Source: Micavibrio sp. UBA2638 (GTDB lineage Bacteria; Pseudomonadota; Alphaproteobacteria; Micavibrionales; Micavibrionaceae). From it: DNA of 64,000 nt. Under the pieces are notes generated by a model. That model searched no databases. It had not been told where the DNA came from and saw only the letters and a program-made list of their open reading frames with translations. This document shows, piece by piece, positions 43,701-52,970 of this stretch; position 1 is the stretch's first letter; every line of letters begins with the position of its first letter. The stretch covers positions 1 to 64,000 of the forward strand of contig DENS01000018.1 in assembly GCA_002359735.1 (NCBI GenBank), written 5' to 3'. The translations under genes were made by a program, and so were the position numbers.

Positions 43701-46700
43701 TTGGTTAGGGTCAGGCTGGCCCCTTCATCTATAGCGACGACCTGATTGGATTCATAAAAGTTGATGTTGCGGAAGGCTTGCGTTCCGGGAAGGTTGCCAT
43801 CGTTATCCATGGCAAGAACCAGAGATGTCATCGCGCCCGTATAGTCACTGCCGATATCAATATCGTAACGAACCCAGCCATCGCCGACCTGATATCCGCG
43901 GAAGCTATCATCTAGCTGCCAATTTTGCGTTCCAAGTAATTCATAGCCAACAAAACCGAAGCCGCCGTCATTTTCAAAGCCGATCCCTTGAACTTCCAGG
44001 ACACTATCTGCGAAGAATTCAAATGACAGTACCGTATTGGACGTCAGGGTGTACGGTATGGCTATTTGTTTCCACATATTGCCATTTGTAAATGTTAACG
44101 TTGATCCATCGGCGCTCACATTAAAAGTTCCGCCAGCATCTTGCGCTCCCCCATAACTATCGATGGTGTAATCATTTAAATCAATGACGTTCGGATCGCC
44201 ATCATTTAGAATCATTGTCGGCGCGTCATTGACAGGGGTAACAGTGATGGCAAAATTACCACTTGCATTTAGACCGTCATCATCTGCTACGTTAATATCA
44301 AACCCGGCAGTTATCGTCTCGCTGCCGTCATGAATGAAGACCACGTCACCGGCATCCAGCTGGGCCTGTGTAAAGGTGTTTTGCGCTGTCCCGGAAACCT
44401 CTATTGTGCCGCCTAACAGGTTGCTTGCTGTCCATGTTAGGTTTGTGTCCAGATCATCCGGATCGGTAACATCTAGCATTCCCGTTGTTAAGGTAACGTT
44501 ACTTCCTTCTGAAATTGTGGTGCCGGTATTGGTGGATATGACCGGGGCATCATTAACCGGGGTAATCGTAAAGTTGTACGTTTGCACAGCTGTTGCGCCA
44601 TGTGCGTCGGATACTGTGAACCCAAAGCTGTCAGTTGTACTTTCACCGCCGTCATGGTCGTAACGAATTCTGCCAGCATCAATGTCATCTTGTGTATATG
44701 TATCATTCAGTGCCAGTGTTTCCCCGCCATCCAGAGTCCCGTTGCTATTGGCATCCAGGTATAGTGTTCCGTGGCTGGTGGCTGTGGTTACGGTGTATGT
44801 TAAGACTTCGGGTACATATTGTTGTTGTCCGCTCAATGAATAGAATAAAGATGGCGTTCCTTGATTGGCGTATTCTGTGGCGGCCTGAGCTTGCGTAATA
44901 ATGGCATCGGTTATACGAACTTCATCAATAATTCCGTCAATGGCTCTGGCATCATCGCCGGCAATACCAACCAGATGCTCGATGTCGTACCATCCACCAA
45001 ACGCGTTAGAGTCTTGTAAAACCCCGTTTTCATACAGATTTATTGTTCCGGCCCCGTCATCGTAGCTAAACACTAAGTGCTTATATTCACCAAAATCTGG
45101 TGTGGAGGACATCAAATTGGCGCTGTTGCTGCGTAGATTTATGGCGTCTGTGCTTAAGTGGCGTATACCGTTATTGTAATTGTCTGAACCTAATAAAGTG
45201 CCGTAATTTCCACCGCCTGAGCTTTCCGCTTTATACCAGAACGATACCGAACGAACATCATTTCCTGAGATCGTGGCAAGATCAATAATACCTGCACCAC
45301 TATAGGAATGAGCATTGCCGAGAATGCCTGTGGTGATAGAGCCGCCGCCGCTGTTGGTGCCGTTATTGGCGCCAATAACATCAACGGCATTTAATTGATT
45401 CATATGATAGACATGATCATAATTTGCGAAGGTTGCTGCGGCATCGTTACTCTCGCTTGCCCCCGCATTGCCGTAATATATGAATAAATCTGTATCAACT
45501 GTGCTGGAAACAAGTGGCACCTTAACATGCAGTTCCATTTTTTCCGCGCCCCGGTTAATGCTGACGAGTTCACGGTCAAGTTTGGTTCCATCGCTTAAGG
45601 TAATCACAATGTCTGAGCCATCGGCTTTAACGTTATCCCAGAAATCGCGGGAGAAATTATCACCGCTAATCAGCACAGTGAAGTCCGTTAGGTCTGTGCT
45701 GACATAGTCGCTTTCCAATGTGATTTTTTGACGATAATCCCAGTTTGCATCATACCAATCTGCAGAATTAACATCGCTATCGCTGGCATTTAGGTCTGTA
45801 TCAGTAATGGCGGTACTTCCGCCTTCTGCAAGCGTACTCCCGGTATTGGTGTCAATGCTGGGTAAGTTATTGATTTGATTTACGTTTATTTTAAAGAATG
45901 CTGTATCGGTCACTGCATCATTTTCGCCGCCATCAGCCAGTGTTATGGTGAAACCGGCCGAAAGTGTTTGAGATCCATCATGAATGAAGGTGATATCGCC
46001 GTTATCCAGATCGGCTTGGGTGAAGCTGTTTTGGGTTACACCGGCAACCTGAACAATACCGCTCTGAAGATTGCTAACGCTCCAGGTCAGACCGGTGCCA
46101 AAATCGTCTGGGTCAAAAGAGTCCAGCATTGTTGTATCAAGGGATAGCGTCGTACCTTCGTCTATGGTTTGGGCCGCATTTGTGGTGATCGTCGGGGAGT
46201 TGTTGGTATTATCGACGGTCAGATTAAATGTGCCGCTTGCTGTTCCGGCAGAATCTTCGCCGCCATCCGATACAGTAAAATCAAAGCTGCCTGTGACGGC
46301 TGGATCGGCGTGACGAAATACAACGCGAGAGTTGTTAATGTCGTCTTGAGTAAAGGTTGTGATCGCAACGTTGGGATTGGATAAAAATTCCAGTTGCCCG
46401 CCACTGACACTGTCAATGGTGAAATCAATGCCGGCAGGTAAATCGTCTGTATCGGCGGCGGCCAGAACAGAGTTCTTTAAAATTACAATGCTATTTTGGT
46501 TTACACTGGTGCCTGTATTCTGTGCAATGGTTGGCGCATCATTAACAGGGATTTTTGTGATGGTGAATGTTCCGGTTGCCGGACTGGCCCCATCCGCCCC
46601 GTCATCAGCGACACTGAATTCAACGCTACCATCCAATTCATTGCCGTCATGTTTGAACATCACACGGTTATTGTTTAAATCATCTTGGGTGAAGGAAACA

Positions 46701-49700
46701 ATTGGAATGGCTGGCGCTGACACCATTACAAAGTTTCCGTTAAACTGTGACGTTAAGGTATAGACCAATGTCGGGTCACTATCATCAATGTCGGTTGCCG
46801 CCAGCATGGCGCTTGTTACCGTGATGGTGGATCCTTCAATTACGCTGGTTCCGGTATTAACGGATACAACAGGGGCATCATTCACAGGGGTGCGTGTCAG
46901 TGTGAAAGTGGCCGTGTCCGTTGTTGCGCCATCGGCACCGCTATCTGCAAGTTCAACATCGAAAGAGCCGTTGTTTTCGCTGCCATCATGGATAAAGGAA
47001 ACATTACCCGCGTTGATATCGGCTTGCGTAAAGGTGTTTTGTGTGCTGCCCGATACCTGAATATAACCGTTGGCCAAATTACTGGCAGTATATGTCAGGC
47101 CGGAATCAATATCGTCATTATCCAACGAGTTTAGCATCGCGGCCGTAATGGTTTTGCTGCCGCCCTCTAACACATTGGTGCCGGTATTGACGTTAATGGT
47201 TGGGGAATCATTGGTATTGGTAATGTTAATGTCGAATGTTTGGCCCGCCAGAGTATATGATCCGTCACTCACTGAAAATTCAAAGCTGTCGGTTGTGTTT
47301 TCATCACCGTTACTGACAAAAATGACGCGATTGTTGTCCAGATCATCTTGCGTAAAGCTGGTTATGCCAACGGTGGGGCTGCTGACCAGTGCGATTTTTC
47401 CGTGTGTGGGCTGGTTGGTGATGGATATCGTCAGATCTGTTGCAGGTGTATCACTGTCAACAATATTCAATTCGGCGGTTGTTATGGTGGTTGTTGCGCC
47501 TTCGGTTGCCGCTAGTGGGTTGTTGGTTCCTACAGAGAGCAACTGGTTAAAGTTAATGGCAATATCTTTGGTATCGAATAACCCTGAACCGTCATCAACT
47601 CTGACCGTCAACGTATAATCGCTTGTAACGGCTGTGTTAATATTGGTGTCATCTAAGATGCGGATTTCACCGCTCGCGGAATCAATCTCAAAGACTCCAT
47701 CGCCGTTGCCCGCTGTAATAGAGTAAGTCAGGGTGTCGCCATCATCATCGCCCCCTTGAACAAAACCAATGGAATCACCATTGTTGATATCACCGCCTCC
47801 CGGCGTAGAATAATCAAGAGAATATTCACGGTTATTGATGACGTCCATGCTTTCCCATTCCACAACATAATGCCGCGATCCGCCCCCTTGGTCATACCAA
47901 TACGTGTTGTTATTCATATACGCGACATTTGCTCCAGTGCCGCTATTCGGCTCACTGCCTGCCCAGCGTTCATAAAACCCGGCAGTGGCGGTTCCGCCAA
48001 GGCTGAAAATTGATCCGGATTCCGGGCCTGCTATCCATTTCCATTGTCCTTCAACATCCGTATCGCTGGCCGCCAGCCATATGTGGCTGCCCCTCACGCC
48101 GTGTACGAAAGTATTTTCTGTATTGGATGTAATGGTAACCAGATGCCCGTTTGCGCCATTTAGCGTCGCTGCCGCGGCATTATTGAGGGCCGTGTTAAAA
48201 TTGACATTGCTGTTGTAGTAACGATAAAAATTGCCATTATCGGCATTGTACGCCACGTTTTTGTTAATGGTGTTGATGACTTCGTCAATCTGTAGGCTTG
48301 GCCCTTCGTTTACATCACCAATGTTAACGATGAAGTTGCGTTCTGAGGACAACACAAGCGAATTGTCATCGGTAGCGCGAATGCGCAGTGTATAAGAGCT
48401 AATGTTTTCATAGTCTAGTTGCGTTTGATCGCGAACCTCGATTAACCCGGTGGACCCGTTGATTTTAAAGGCGTTGTTAATATTGCCGCCGACAATCGAA
48501 TAGGTGATGTTATCGCCCTCAAAATCTGTGGCGCTGACGGTTCCGACATCGTCATTATTGACGGCATCTTCATTAATGCTAAATGGCCCGCCCGCGGCGA
48601 TGGTGGGGGCTGTGTTTTCATTAACGTCCTGAATATTAATGGTAATTGTTGCTTCATCGAATAATGTGCCCGGCCCGTCATCCGTGGCCCGTACGGTCAG
48701 GGTATAGGATGTTGTGGTTTCATAATCCAATGTGGCATTGTTTAAAACAGAAATTTGCCCGCTGGCGGCATCAATTTGGAATATGCCGGCGCCTGTTCCC
48801 CCTTGTATAGAATAGCTCAGAATTTGCCCGCCTGCGGTGTCAGGGTCGGTTGCCGTTACCAATCCAACGTTATCACCATTTGAGGCATCTTCGGCGATGG
48901 CGAAGGTTGTATCAGATAAATCTGGGGCCGTATTGGCGGTAATTACGTTGATGGCATAGGTGTTGCCGGTTAGTGTCGTTGTACCGTCGGTTACGCTGAA
49001 TTCGAAACTGTCATTTGGTGTGACGCCGCCGCCATGGGTGTAATCAATGTCACCTGCGTCCAGATCGGCCTGTGTAAAGGTATCATTTAACCCGATGGCG
49101 ACACCGTTTTTATAGAGGGTTCCATGCGTTACGTCGCTTGTGATTGTATAGATTATAGCGTTGGTCGCGGTGTCGCTATCGGCGTAAACCAGATTTGTGT
49201 TTTCAATAATGGTTCCGCCTGCCGGAGGCTCTGTTATAACAAAATCGCTATCTATGGTGCCTTGAAAAGTCTGGTTGCCGCTTCTTGTGCTGTTATAGCC
49301 GCCGATGGAATTGCTGCCGACAGTGCCCAGACCAGACCCGTTTCCGCCTGAATAATCACTATCTGTAAAATTATTGTCGATGGCCTCTGGAACGCGTCCA
49401 TATTCGAACCATGTGAAATCACCAGATTGTGCGTAATGCATGCGTATTTCATTGCCTGGCTGGTCTAGTTCAATGACAATGGCGTATTGTGTGGATGTGG
49501 CTAGCGCAATCGGGGATGTTATTTCAGGTGTGTTCGATGCGTTACCAGCATAAAACGTGAGTTCGTTATTGGAATTTAATAGCAAAGAAATGCCGCGGCC
49601 GGAGCCGCCGGTTTCAAATATGACTTGCCCGGGTACTGCGGTGGGCATGGTAACGGGTGTGGTAATGACCACGCGAAGTTGCGTGACATCATTGCCGTCA

Positions 49701-50698
49701 ATGATCCCTTCAAAGGTACCAAACTGCCCTAAATTGTCTTTATCACGTGTTAGGAGTTCATTGCCAAATTTTGCCGGAACTTCGGTGCCGCCAATATCGG
49801 TTGAAAACCCGCTAAAGACATCGGCGCCGTCATTGGCATTCAAAACAGGGGCATCGTCAACGGGCGTGATTGTAATATTGAACGTATCTGTCGCCAGTGT
49901 CGTGGTGCCGTCATCGACATCGAAATCAAAGCTGTCTGTCGTGGTGTTGGTGCTGTCATGGACGTACTGCACCCGGCCATTATTCAAGTCGTCCAAAGTA
50001 AAGTCTGAGATTGAAACCCCGGTATTAGTGGTCAGCTCCAGGCGGCCTTTTGTCAGGGCCGAGGTTAATGTAATGGTGACGTCATTATCGGCATTATCTG
50101 GGTCGCTGATGCCCAGCATGGCGGCGCTTAATGTTTGTGTTCCGCCTTCTGCCAACGTCATTCCGGTATTGGTATCAATGCTTGGGGCATCATTATCCGG
50201 GGCAATAAAGACTGTGATGTTTTCCGAAAACAGCCCGTCCAAAGCAAATGTTATATTACGGCTGACCGCGGGATTGTCAGAAATATTCTGATATGTAATG
50301 GTTTCTATTAAATCTTTTATTCCAGCCTTGTCGGCATTGCCATTCAGATCAATGGTTAAATTTGTTCCGTTGGTCCCGTCTGAAGATACGGTTCCGATCT
50401 GAATGCCATTATAATTAACGTTGGTCCCGTCAAATCCGATTTGTCCTGCCCCGTTGCCTTCATGTTGAATGTTTAGTTGATCGCTTGCGCCGCCATCAGT
50501 TGAAATGTTCAGGGATAAGCCATCAAAATTTGTAGTTGTTCCAGTGACGGTGACGCTGCTGTCCAGAATTTGAGGGGTGGTGTTGACCGTATCTTCGCCA
50601 AATGTTGTCGATCCTTCAAGGGCGCCCAACGAAGCGTCAAACATAAGGCGCTTCTCTAAGTCCTTGATTTTAATAGATTTTTTTCTAATTCCATCCAT
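40772..50698 (-). CDS. Giant CSPG/cadherin-repeat surface protein, 3308 residues
   Basis: The N-terminus DLEKRLMFDASL (14-25) resembles the LEPR-XLL element of exported giant proteins; there is no classical signal peptide. About 20 CSPG/Cadherin_3-type repeats follow, each ending near NDAP and often with the unit EVSGVTQNTFTQADI...VFVHDGSETL. Inserts are: a LamG-like region (about 300-490), classical cadherin repeats (about 600-800), a C-type lectin-like domain with EPN and WYDQ (about 806-950), a DUF2341 plus LamG pair (about 1645-1955) and two carbohydrate-binding-like modules (about 2160-2318 and 2650-2813). The last 180 residues are helical. There are no GGxGxD RTX repeats. It is the last gene of the export operon. 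Confidence 0.93.
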   Translation of the reverse strand: MDGIRKKSIKIKDLEKRLMFDASLGALEGSTTFGEDTVNTTPQILDSSVTVTGTTTNFDGLSLNISTDGGASDQLNIQHEGNGAGQIGFDGTNVNYNGIQIGTVSSDGTNGTNLTIDLNGNADKAGIKDLIETITYQNISDNPAVSRNITFALDGLFSENITVFIAPDNDAPSIDTNTGMTLAEGGTQTLSAAMLGISDPDNADNDVTITLTSALTKGRLELTTNTGVSISDFTLDDLNNGRVQYVHDSTNTTTDSFDFDVDDGTTTLATDTFNITITPVDDAPVLNANDGADVFSGFSTDIGGTEVPAKFGNELLTRDKDNLGQFGTFEGIIDGNDVTQLRVVITTPVTMPTAVPGQVIFETGGSGRGISLLLNSNNELTFYAGNASNTPEITSPIALATSTQYAIVIELDQPGNEIRMHYAQSGDFTWFEYGRVPEAIDNNFTDSDYSGGNGSGLGTVGSNSIGGYNSTRSGNQTFQGTIDSDFVITEPPAGGTIIENTNLVYADSDTATNAIIYTITSDVTHGTLYKNGVAIGLNDTFTQADLDAGDIDYTHGGGVTPNDSFEFSVTDGTTTLTGNTYAINVITANTAPDLSDTTFAIAEDASNGDNVGLVTATDPDTAGGQILSYSIQGGTGAGIFQIDAASGQISVLNNATLDYETTTSYTLTVRATDDGPGTLFDEATITINIQDVNENTAPTIAAGGPFSINEDAVNNDDVGTVSATDFEGDNITYSIVGGNINNAFKINGSTGLIEVRDQTQLDYENISSYTLRIRATDDNSLVLSSERNFIVNIGDVNEGPSLQIDEVINTINKNVAYNADNGNFYRYYNSNVNFNTALNNAAAATLNGANGHLVTITSNTENTFVHGVRGSHIWLAASDTDVEGQWKWIAGPESGSIFSLGGTATAGFYERWAGSEPNSGTGANVAYMNNNTYWYDQGGGSRHYVVEWESMDVINNREYSLDYSTPGGGDINNGDSIGFVQGGDDDGDTLTYSITAGNGDGVFEIDSASGEIRILDDTNINTAVTSDYTLTVRVDDGSGLFDTKDIAINFNQLLSVGTNNPLAATEGATTTITTAELNIVDSDTPATDLTISITNQPTHGKIALVSSPTVGITSFTQDDLDNNRVIFVSNGDENTTDSFEFSVSDGSYTLAGQTFDINITNTNDSPTINVNTGTNVLEGGSKTITAAMLNSLDNDDIDSGLTYTASNLANGYIQVSGSTQNTFTQADINAGNVSFIHDGSENNGSFDVELADSGADGATTDTATFTLTRTPVNDAPVVSVNTGTSVIEGSTITVTSAMLAATDIDDSDPTLVYTLTSQFNGNFVMVSAPAIPIVSFTQDDLNNNRVMFKHDGNELDGSVEFSVADDGADGASPATGTFTITKIPVNDAPTIAQNTGTSVNQNSIVILKNSVLAAADTDDLPAGIDFTIDSVSGGQLEFLSNPNVAITTFTQDDINNSRVVFRHADPAVTGSFDFTVSDGGEDSAGTASGTFNLTVDNTNNSPTITTNAAQTIDEGTTLSLDTTMLDSFDPDDFGTGLTWSVSNLQSGIVQVAGVTQNSFTQADLDNGDITFIHDGSQTLSAGFTITLADGGENDAVTDTAFFKINVNQINNLPSIDTNTGSTLAEGGSTAITDTDLNASDSDVNSADWYDANWDYRQKITLESDYVSTDLTDFTVLISGDNFSRDFWDNVKADGSDIVITLSDGTKLDRELVSINRGAEKMELHVKVPLVSSTVDTDLFIYYGNAGASESNDAAATFANYDHVYHMNQLNAVDVIGANNGTNSGGGSITTGILGNAHSYSGAGIIDLATISGNDVRSVSFWYKAESSGGGNYGTLLGSDNYNNGIRHLSTDAINLRSNSANLMSSTPDFGEYKHLVFSYDDGAGTINLYENGVLQDSNAFGGWYDIEHLVGIAGDDARAIDGIIDEVRITDAIITQAQAATEYANQGTPSLFYSLSGQQQYVPEVLTYTVTTATSHGTLYLDANSNGTLDGGETLALNDTYTQDDIDAGRIRYDHDGGESTTDSFGFTVSDAHGATAVQTYNFTITPVNDAPVISTNTGTTISEGSNVTLTTGMLDVTDPDDLDTNLTWTASNLLGGTIEVSGTAQNTFTQAQLDAGDVVFIHDGSETITAGFDINVADDDGLNASGNFAITVTPVNDAPTMILNDGDPNVIDLNDYTIDSYGGAQDAGGTFNVSADGSTLTFTNGNMWKQIAIPYTLTSNTVLSFEFFADSVLEVQGIGFENDGGFGFVGYELLGTQNWQLDDSFRGYQVGDGWVRYDIDIGSDYTGAMTSLVLAMDNDGNLPGTQAFRNINFYESNQVVAIDEGASLTLTNAHLNSIDPDDTPATRIFSASNISNGHIEVSGVTQNTFTQADINNGDVVFVHDGSETLSAGFDITLQDDDGAGTDTGHFDIIINAVDDAPVAATNNGLTVNEASTTTITTAALTTSDADTQSRNVIFTLTDNVDNGRIALSSDTATAINSFTLQDLQNGHVVYVHDGSETIADSFDFTVTDGNTTLGADTFSITVTPVNDAVSLDANTGANVGESDLVTISNTMLSTSDTDNGAAQITYTITAINNGWVELTTNSGFPVSSFTQSDINNNRVIFRHDGSGANSASFTFSVNDTGADGTSPATGTFSLNVINPVNEAPVIAVSDGTPNTIDFSSKVISPYDASGVGDGQSGTPTDYRVSSDGSVLTLYGNAWKRIAMPMTVTADTVITFDFRSTKEGEIHGIGFDTNNDFVSTDNFYEFFGTDANGGFVQTYNTYNLGDGWTRIEIPVGNDFTGAITELVFLADDDAGADAISQFRNMSIYEANPSITLNEGGTHTITNTTLNAFDPDDAPNALTYTASNLSNGHIEVSGVTQNTFTQADIDNGDVVFVHDGGESLTAGFDLSLQDDDNAGTTSSSLNFTINPVNDAPTISGDATLTVAEAGNVTLTALDLGSADPDDIPANRIFTVTNLSNGHIEVSGVTQNTFTQADIDNGDVVFVHDGSETLSAGFDVALLDDAGAGTDTANVTINVTPVNNATPSDIMLDNDIIAENSANGTLIGQLSAIDTDSVDTMTYSLMDDAGGLFMIDGNQLIVNGALDFEAASARSIIVRVEDAAGHSFDKTMDITITDVLEADLTNPVSNTSEGGPSPAANILSLYNKREIFRVSDILNPEERYTSDSLIESVIHNRASDVNFYSENMQILRENTTVLLQNFLGTLDSIILPADVSTVSTDPDAGPVNRPDTADQSFDDGLKDFTSYHRDLKEVLLELQKLDTAEGKNQEFGQDIAYITSIDDQFRNVLTYQQQKQAALREALLKS
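41697..41810 (-). repeat. Intragenic near-identical repeat, copy A
   Basis: This segment of the giant gene codes for a VSGVTQNTFTQADIDNGDVV unit. It differs from copy C (43514-43627) by only two bases over its first 88 or so bases, and is close to copy B (42022-42135). Synonymous sites are conserved too, which points to recent duplication or gene conversion. Confidence 0.8.
42022..42135 (-). repeat. Intragenic near-identical repeat, copy B
   Basis: Same unit as copy A, diverged at a few more positions in the first 40 bases and nearly identical afterwards. It belongs to the preceding CSPG repeat of the giant protein. Confidence 0.75.
43514..43627 (-). repeat. Intragenic near-identical repeat, copy C
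   Basis: Same unit as copies A and B. It is the most similar to copy A although 1.8 kb away, with another repeat unit and a carbohydrate-binding-like insert between them. Confidence 0.8.
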
Positions 50699-50791
50699 GG
50701 CAAACCCTTTACCCTTATAGAATAGCAGAAAAGCCTTAAAATTCGTTAAAATTTCAATGTTTTCATTGACTTATGGTAAAGGATTATTGTT

Positions 50792-52960
50792 TTAATTGAG
50801 GTTTAGCTCTTTCAGCACAAGGCGCATCAATTTTTGCATGAAATGAAAAGCAGGCGAATGCCGGGGCGTATCAATTTTGACATGGCCTTTCTGCGCAATA
50901 ACGTGTGTGCCTTGTGGAGGATCGGTTTTGTCAGCGGCGATGGCTTCTAATTCGACTTGATACAGGCTTTGCCGGGGCACTGGAGCCGCGTGTCCTGATG
51001 ACGAATTGGATAATTCGCTGGCCAATGGACCGCCGTATATTGAGGCAAGTTCGGGCCAGTCTATCGCGCTTATATTAACGGGGCTAATAAATTTAACTGA
51101 AAATTCGGTTTCGTCAAATAGATCCGAATTGGCCCTGAAACGCCCGTGATCAGCGATTTGTATTTTTGTAACCTGGTTTTCATTTGCGTAGGCTGTGACC
51201 ATCGATTGATTATCGGGAATGATGCGTGCCAATAAATCATCGGGTTTTATCGTTTGGCCAATATATAAGTTATGATCCAGATCTTTGATGGTACCTGCAA
51301 GAGGCGCTGTTATAACCAGTTTTTGTATACGTGTATGTAAAGATTCGGCCTGTTCTTGCGCGGCCTTTATTTCCGTGTCAATGCTGCTCAATCGTTGTTT
51401 TGCGTTGGCCTCATCGTGGGCGGATTGCAGCGATTTTTTCTCTGACATGAGTTTGTCATGCTTTGCTTTTGCGAGCATATATTCTTTTTGTAACACTGGA
51501 GAAGATAAGATAAACAGCGTGTCGCCCATAGATACGCGCTGTGAATTGGTTATCTTTATGGATTCTATAGTTGCGGGAGCAGGGGCATAGAGCGTACGAA
51601 CGTTATTGCTATGCATGACCGCAGGTATGGTCAGTGTTGTTGATGTGGGCATAATAAAAATGATCAAGGCCAATCCCGCCAAGATAAGGCTAATGCGGCC
51701 GCGGCGTTGATTATAAATATCTGACCGGCGTTTCCACCAGATTTTCAATTCTGATAAGGCAGGCAGAAAGATAAACCATGCCAGCTCCACTATCATTAGG
51801 AATAAACCGAGTGGCTTGAAAAAGACGTGATAGACCAAAAAAGCAATACCCAGAAATAGTGCGAAACGATATGTCAGGGTTAAAAGGCCAAATACTACTA
51901 AGAATTTTAATGTTTTATCGCTATCTTCTGGCGGGTCGTCAGGCAATCCGAACAGCGTTTTTCTGATCCACCATCTGGCGGCCGCAAATCCTTGAGCATG
52001 CATGTTTTCAATGCCCATGTAATCACTCAGTACAAAATAGCCATCAAACCGCATGAGCGGGTTGAGATTGATTAGTAAAGACCCCAATAGGGAAATGGTC
52101 ACAATACTAAAGCACAGGCTTTGTGCCATGCCGGGCGGTAGGACGTGCCATAAGGCAAGGGCATATGCCGCCAGAATTAGTTCTGTGCGGATGCCGGCCA
52201 GGCCAATATTCATGCGTTGTTTTTTTGATTTAAGACGCCATGCCCCGCTGGTTTCGGTATAGAGAACAGGATACATAACCATAAACGCCACCCCCATATG
52301 CGGAACGTTGACGCCATATTTATGGGCTGTAAAAGCGTGCCCAAATTCATGCAGCAGCTTTATGAAGAAAAATGTAACAAAAATTGTGATGGCACCTTCC
52401 AGCGATAAAAACATGAAAAAAGTATGCGTGAATTCATCAAAGCGGCCAATGGTCATCAAAGCTCCCCAAAACAGGATGAGCATAGAAAGCTGAAAAAAAC
52501 CTTTTGAAAAGAAGGGGCTAATATGTTTGTAGCTGGCATTTAACAGGTGATCGGGTTTAAATAATGGAATGGTGAAAAATAAGTAATGATGCAGCATTTT
52601 CTTCCAGAGTGGCGTCCGGGCCGGTTCTTCATAATCACCGGAGAAACTGTCTTTACTGCTCAGCAGGCCGTTTTTGTTTAAAAATGTAATGAAATGTACG
52701 AGTTCTTCGGCGGTAATTTTGAGTGACGTTTCTTGGTGCAGGCGATCCTGTAAATTCTGTGCGGTTTTGCATTCTTGAAAGCGTACGAGGCACTCAAATT
52801 CTGCCCAGTTAATCTGAAAATACTTGTGTGATATCGGGTTGTATATACGCCATATCGGCTGGCCGGAGTTATCATGTCCTGCTTCATATAGTTTTATGGC
52901 TGGGTTCAGGCTTGGTATAGGAATGGTTGATAGATCGGGCTTTTTATGATCGGTTGTCAT
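50792..52960 (-). CDS. M50 metalloprotease - HlyD adaptor fusion with PqqD-like N-terminus
   Basis: The 722-residue protein has three parts. Residues 1-100 fit a PqqD-like winged helix (YFQINWAEFECLVRF, ending FLNKNGLL). Residues 120-410 are a multi-span M50 site-2 protease domain with the zinc motif HEFGH (204-208) and the third ligand region NPLMRFDGY (300-308). Residues 425-722 are a HlyD-type periplasmic adaptor with a membrane anchor (LILAGLALIIFIM), a biotinyl-lipoyl-like fold and a coiled hairpin. I infer that it is the inner-membrane core of an exporter for the giant protein, whose gene follows 93 bases downstream. No ABC ATPase accompanies it. Confidence 0.9.
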   Translation of the reverse strand: MTTDHKKPDLSTIPIPSLNPAIKLYEAGHDNSGQPIWRIYNPISHKYFQINWAEFECLVRFQECKTAQNLQDRLHQETSLKITAEELVHFITFLNKNGLLSSKDSFSGDYEEPARTPLWKKMLHHYLFFTIPLFKPDHLLNASYKHISPFFSKGFFQLSMLILFWGALMTIGRFDEFTHTFFMFLSLEGAITIFVTFFFIKLLHEFGHAFTAHKYGVNVPHMGVAFMVMYPVLYTETSGAWRLKSKKQRMNIGLAGIRTELILAAYALALWHVLPPGMAQSLCFSIVTISLLGSLLINLNPLMRFDGYFVLSDYMGIENMHAQGFAAARWWIRKTLFGLPDDPPEDSDKTLKFLVVFGLLTLTYRFALFLGIAFLVYHVFFKPLGLFLMIVELAWFIFLPALSELKIWWKRRSDIYNQRRGRISLILAGLALIIFIMPTSTTLTIPAVMHSNNVRTLYAPAPATIESIKITNSQRVSMGDTLFILSSPVLQKEYMLAKAKHDKLMSEKKSLQSAHDEANAKQRLSSIDTEIKAAQEQAESLHTRIQKLVITAPLAGTIKDLDHNLYIGQTIKPDDLLARIIPDNQSMVTAYANENQVTKIQIADHGRFRANSDLFDETEFSVKFISPVNISAIDWPELASIYGGPLASELSNSSSGHAAPVPRQSLYQVELEAIAADKTDPPQGTHVIAQKGHVKIDTPRHSPAFHFMQKLMRLVLKELNLN

Positions 52961-52970
52961 GATGTGTCAG

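Noticed and set aside
43266..50291. Long plus-strand open frames opposite the giant gene
   Set aside because: They follow from the repeat-rich, Asp/Thr/Asn-biased codons of the minus-strand gene and resemble no protein.
40772..50698. RTX-type type I secretion substrate
   Set aside because: No GGxGxDxUx nonapeptides and no typical C-terminal secretion signal are present; the repeats are CSPG/cadherin type.
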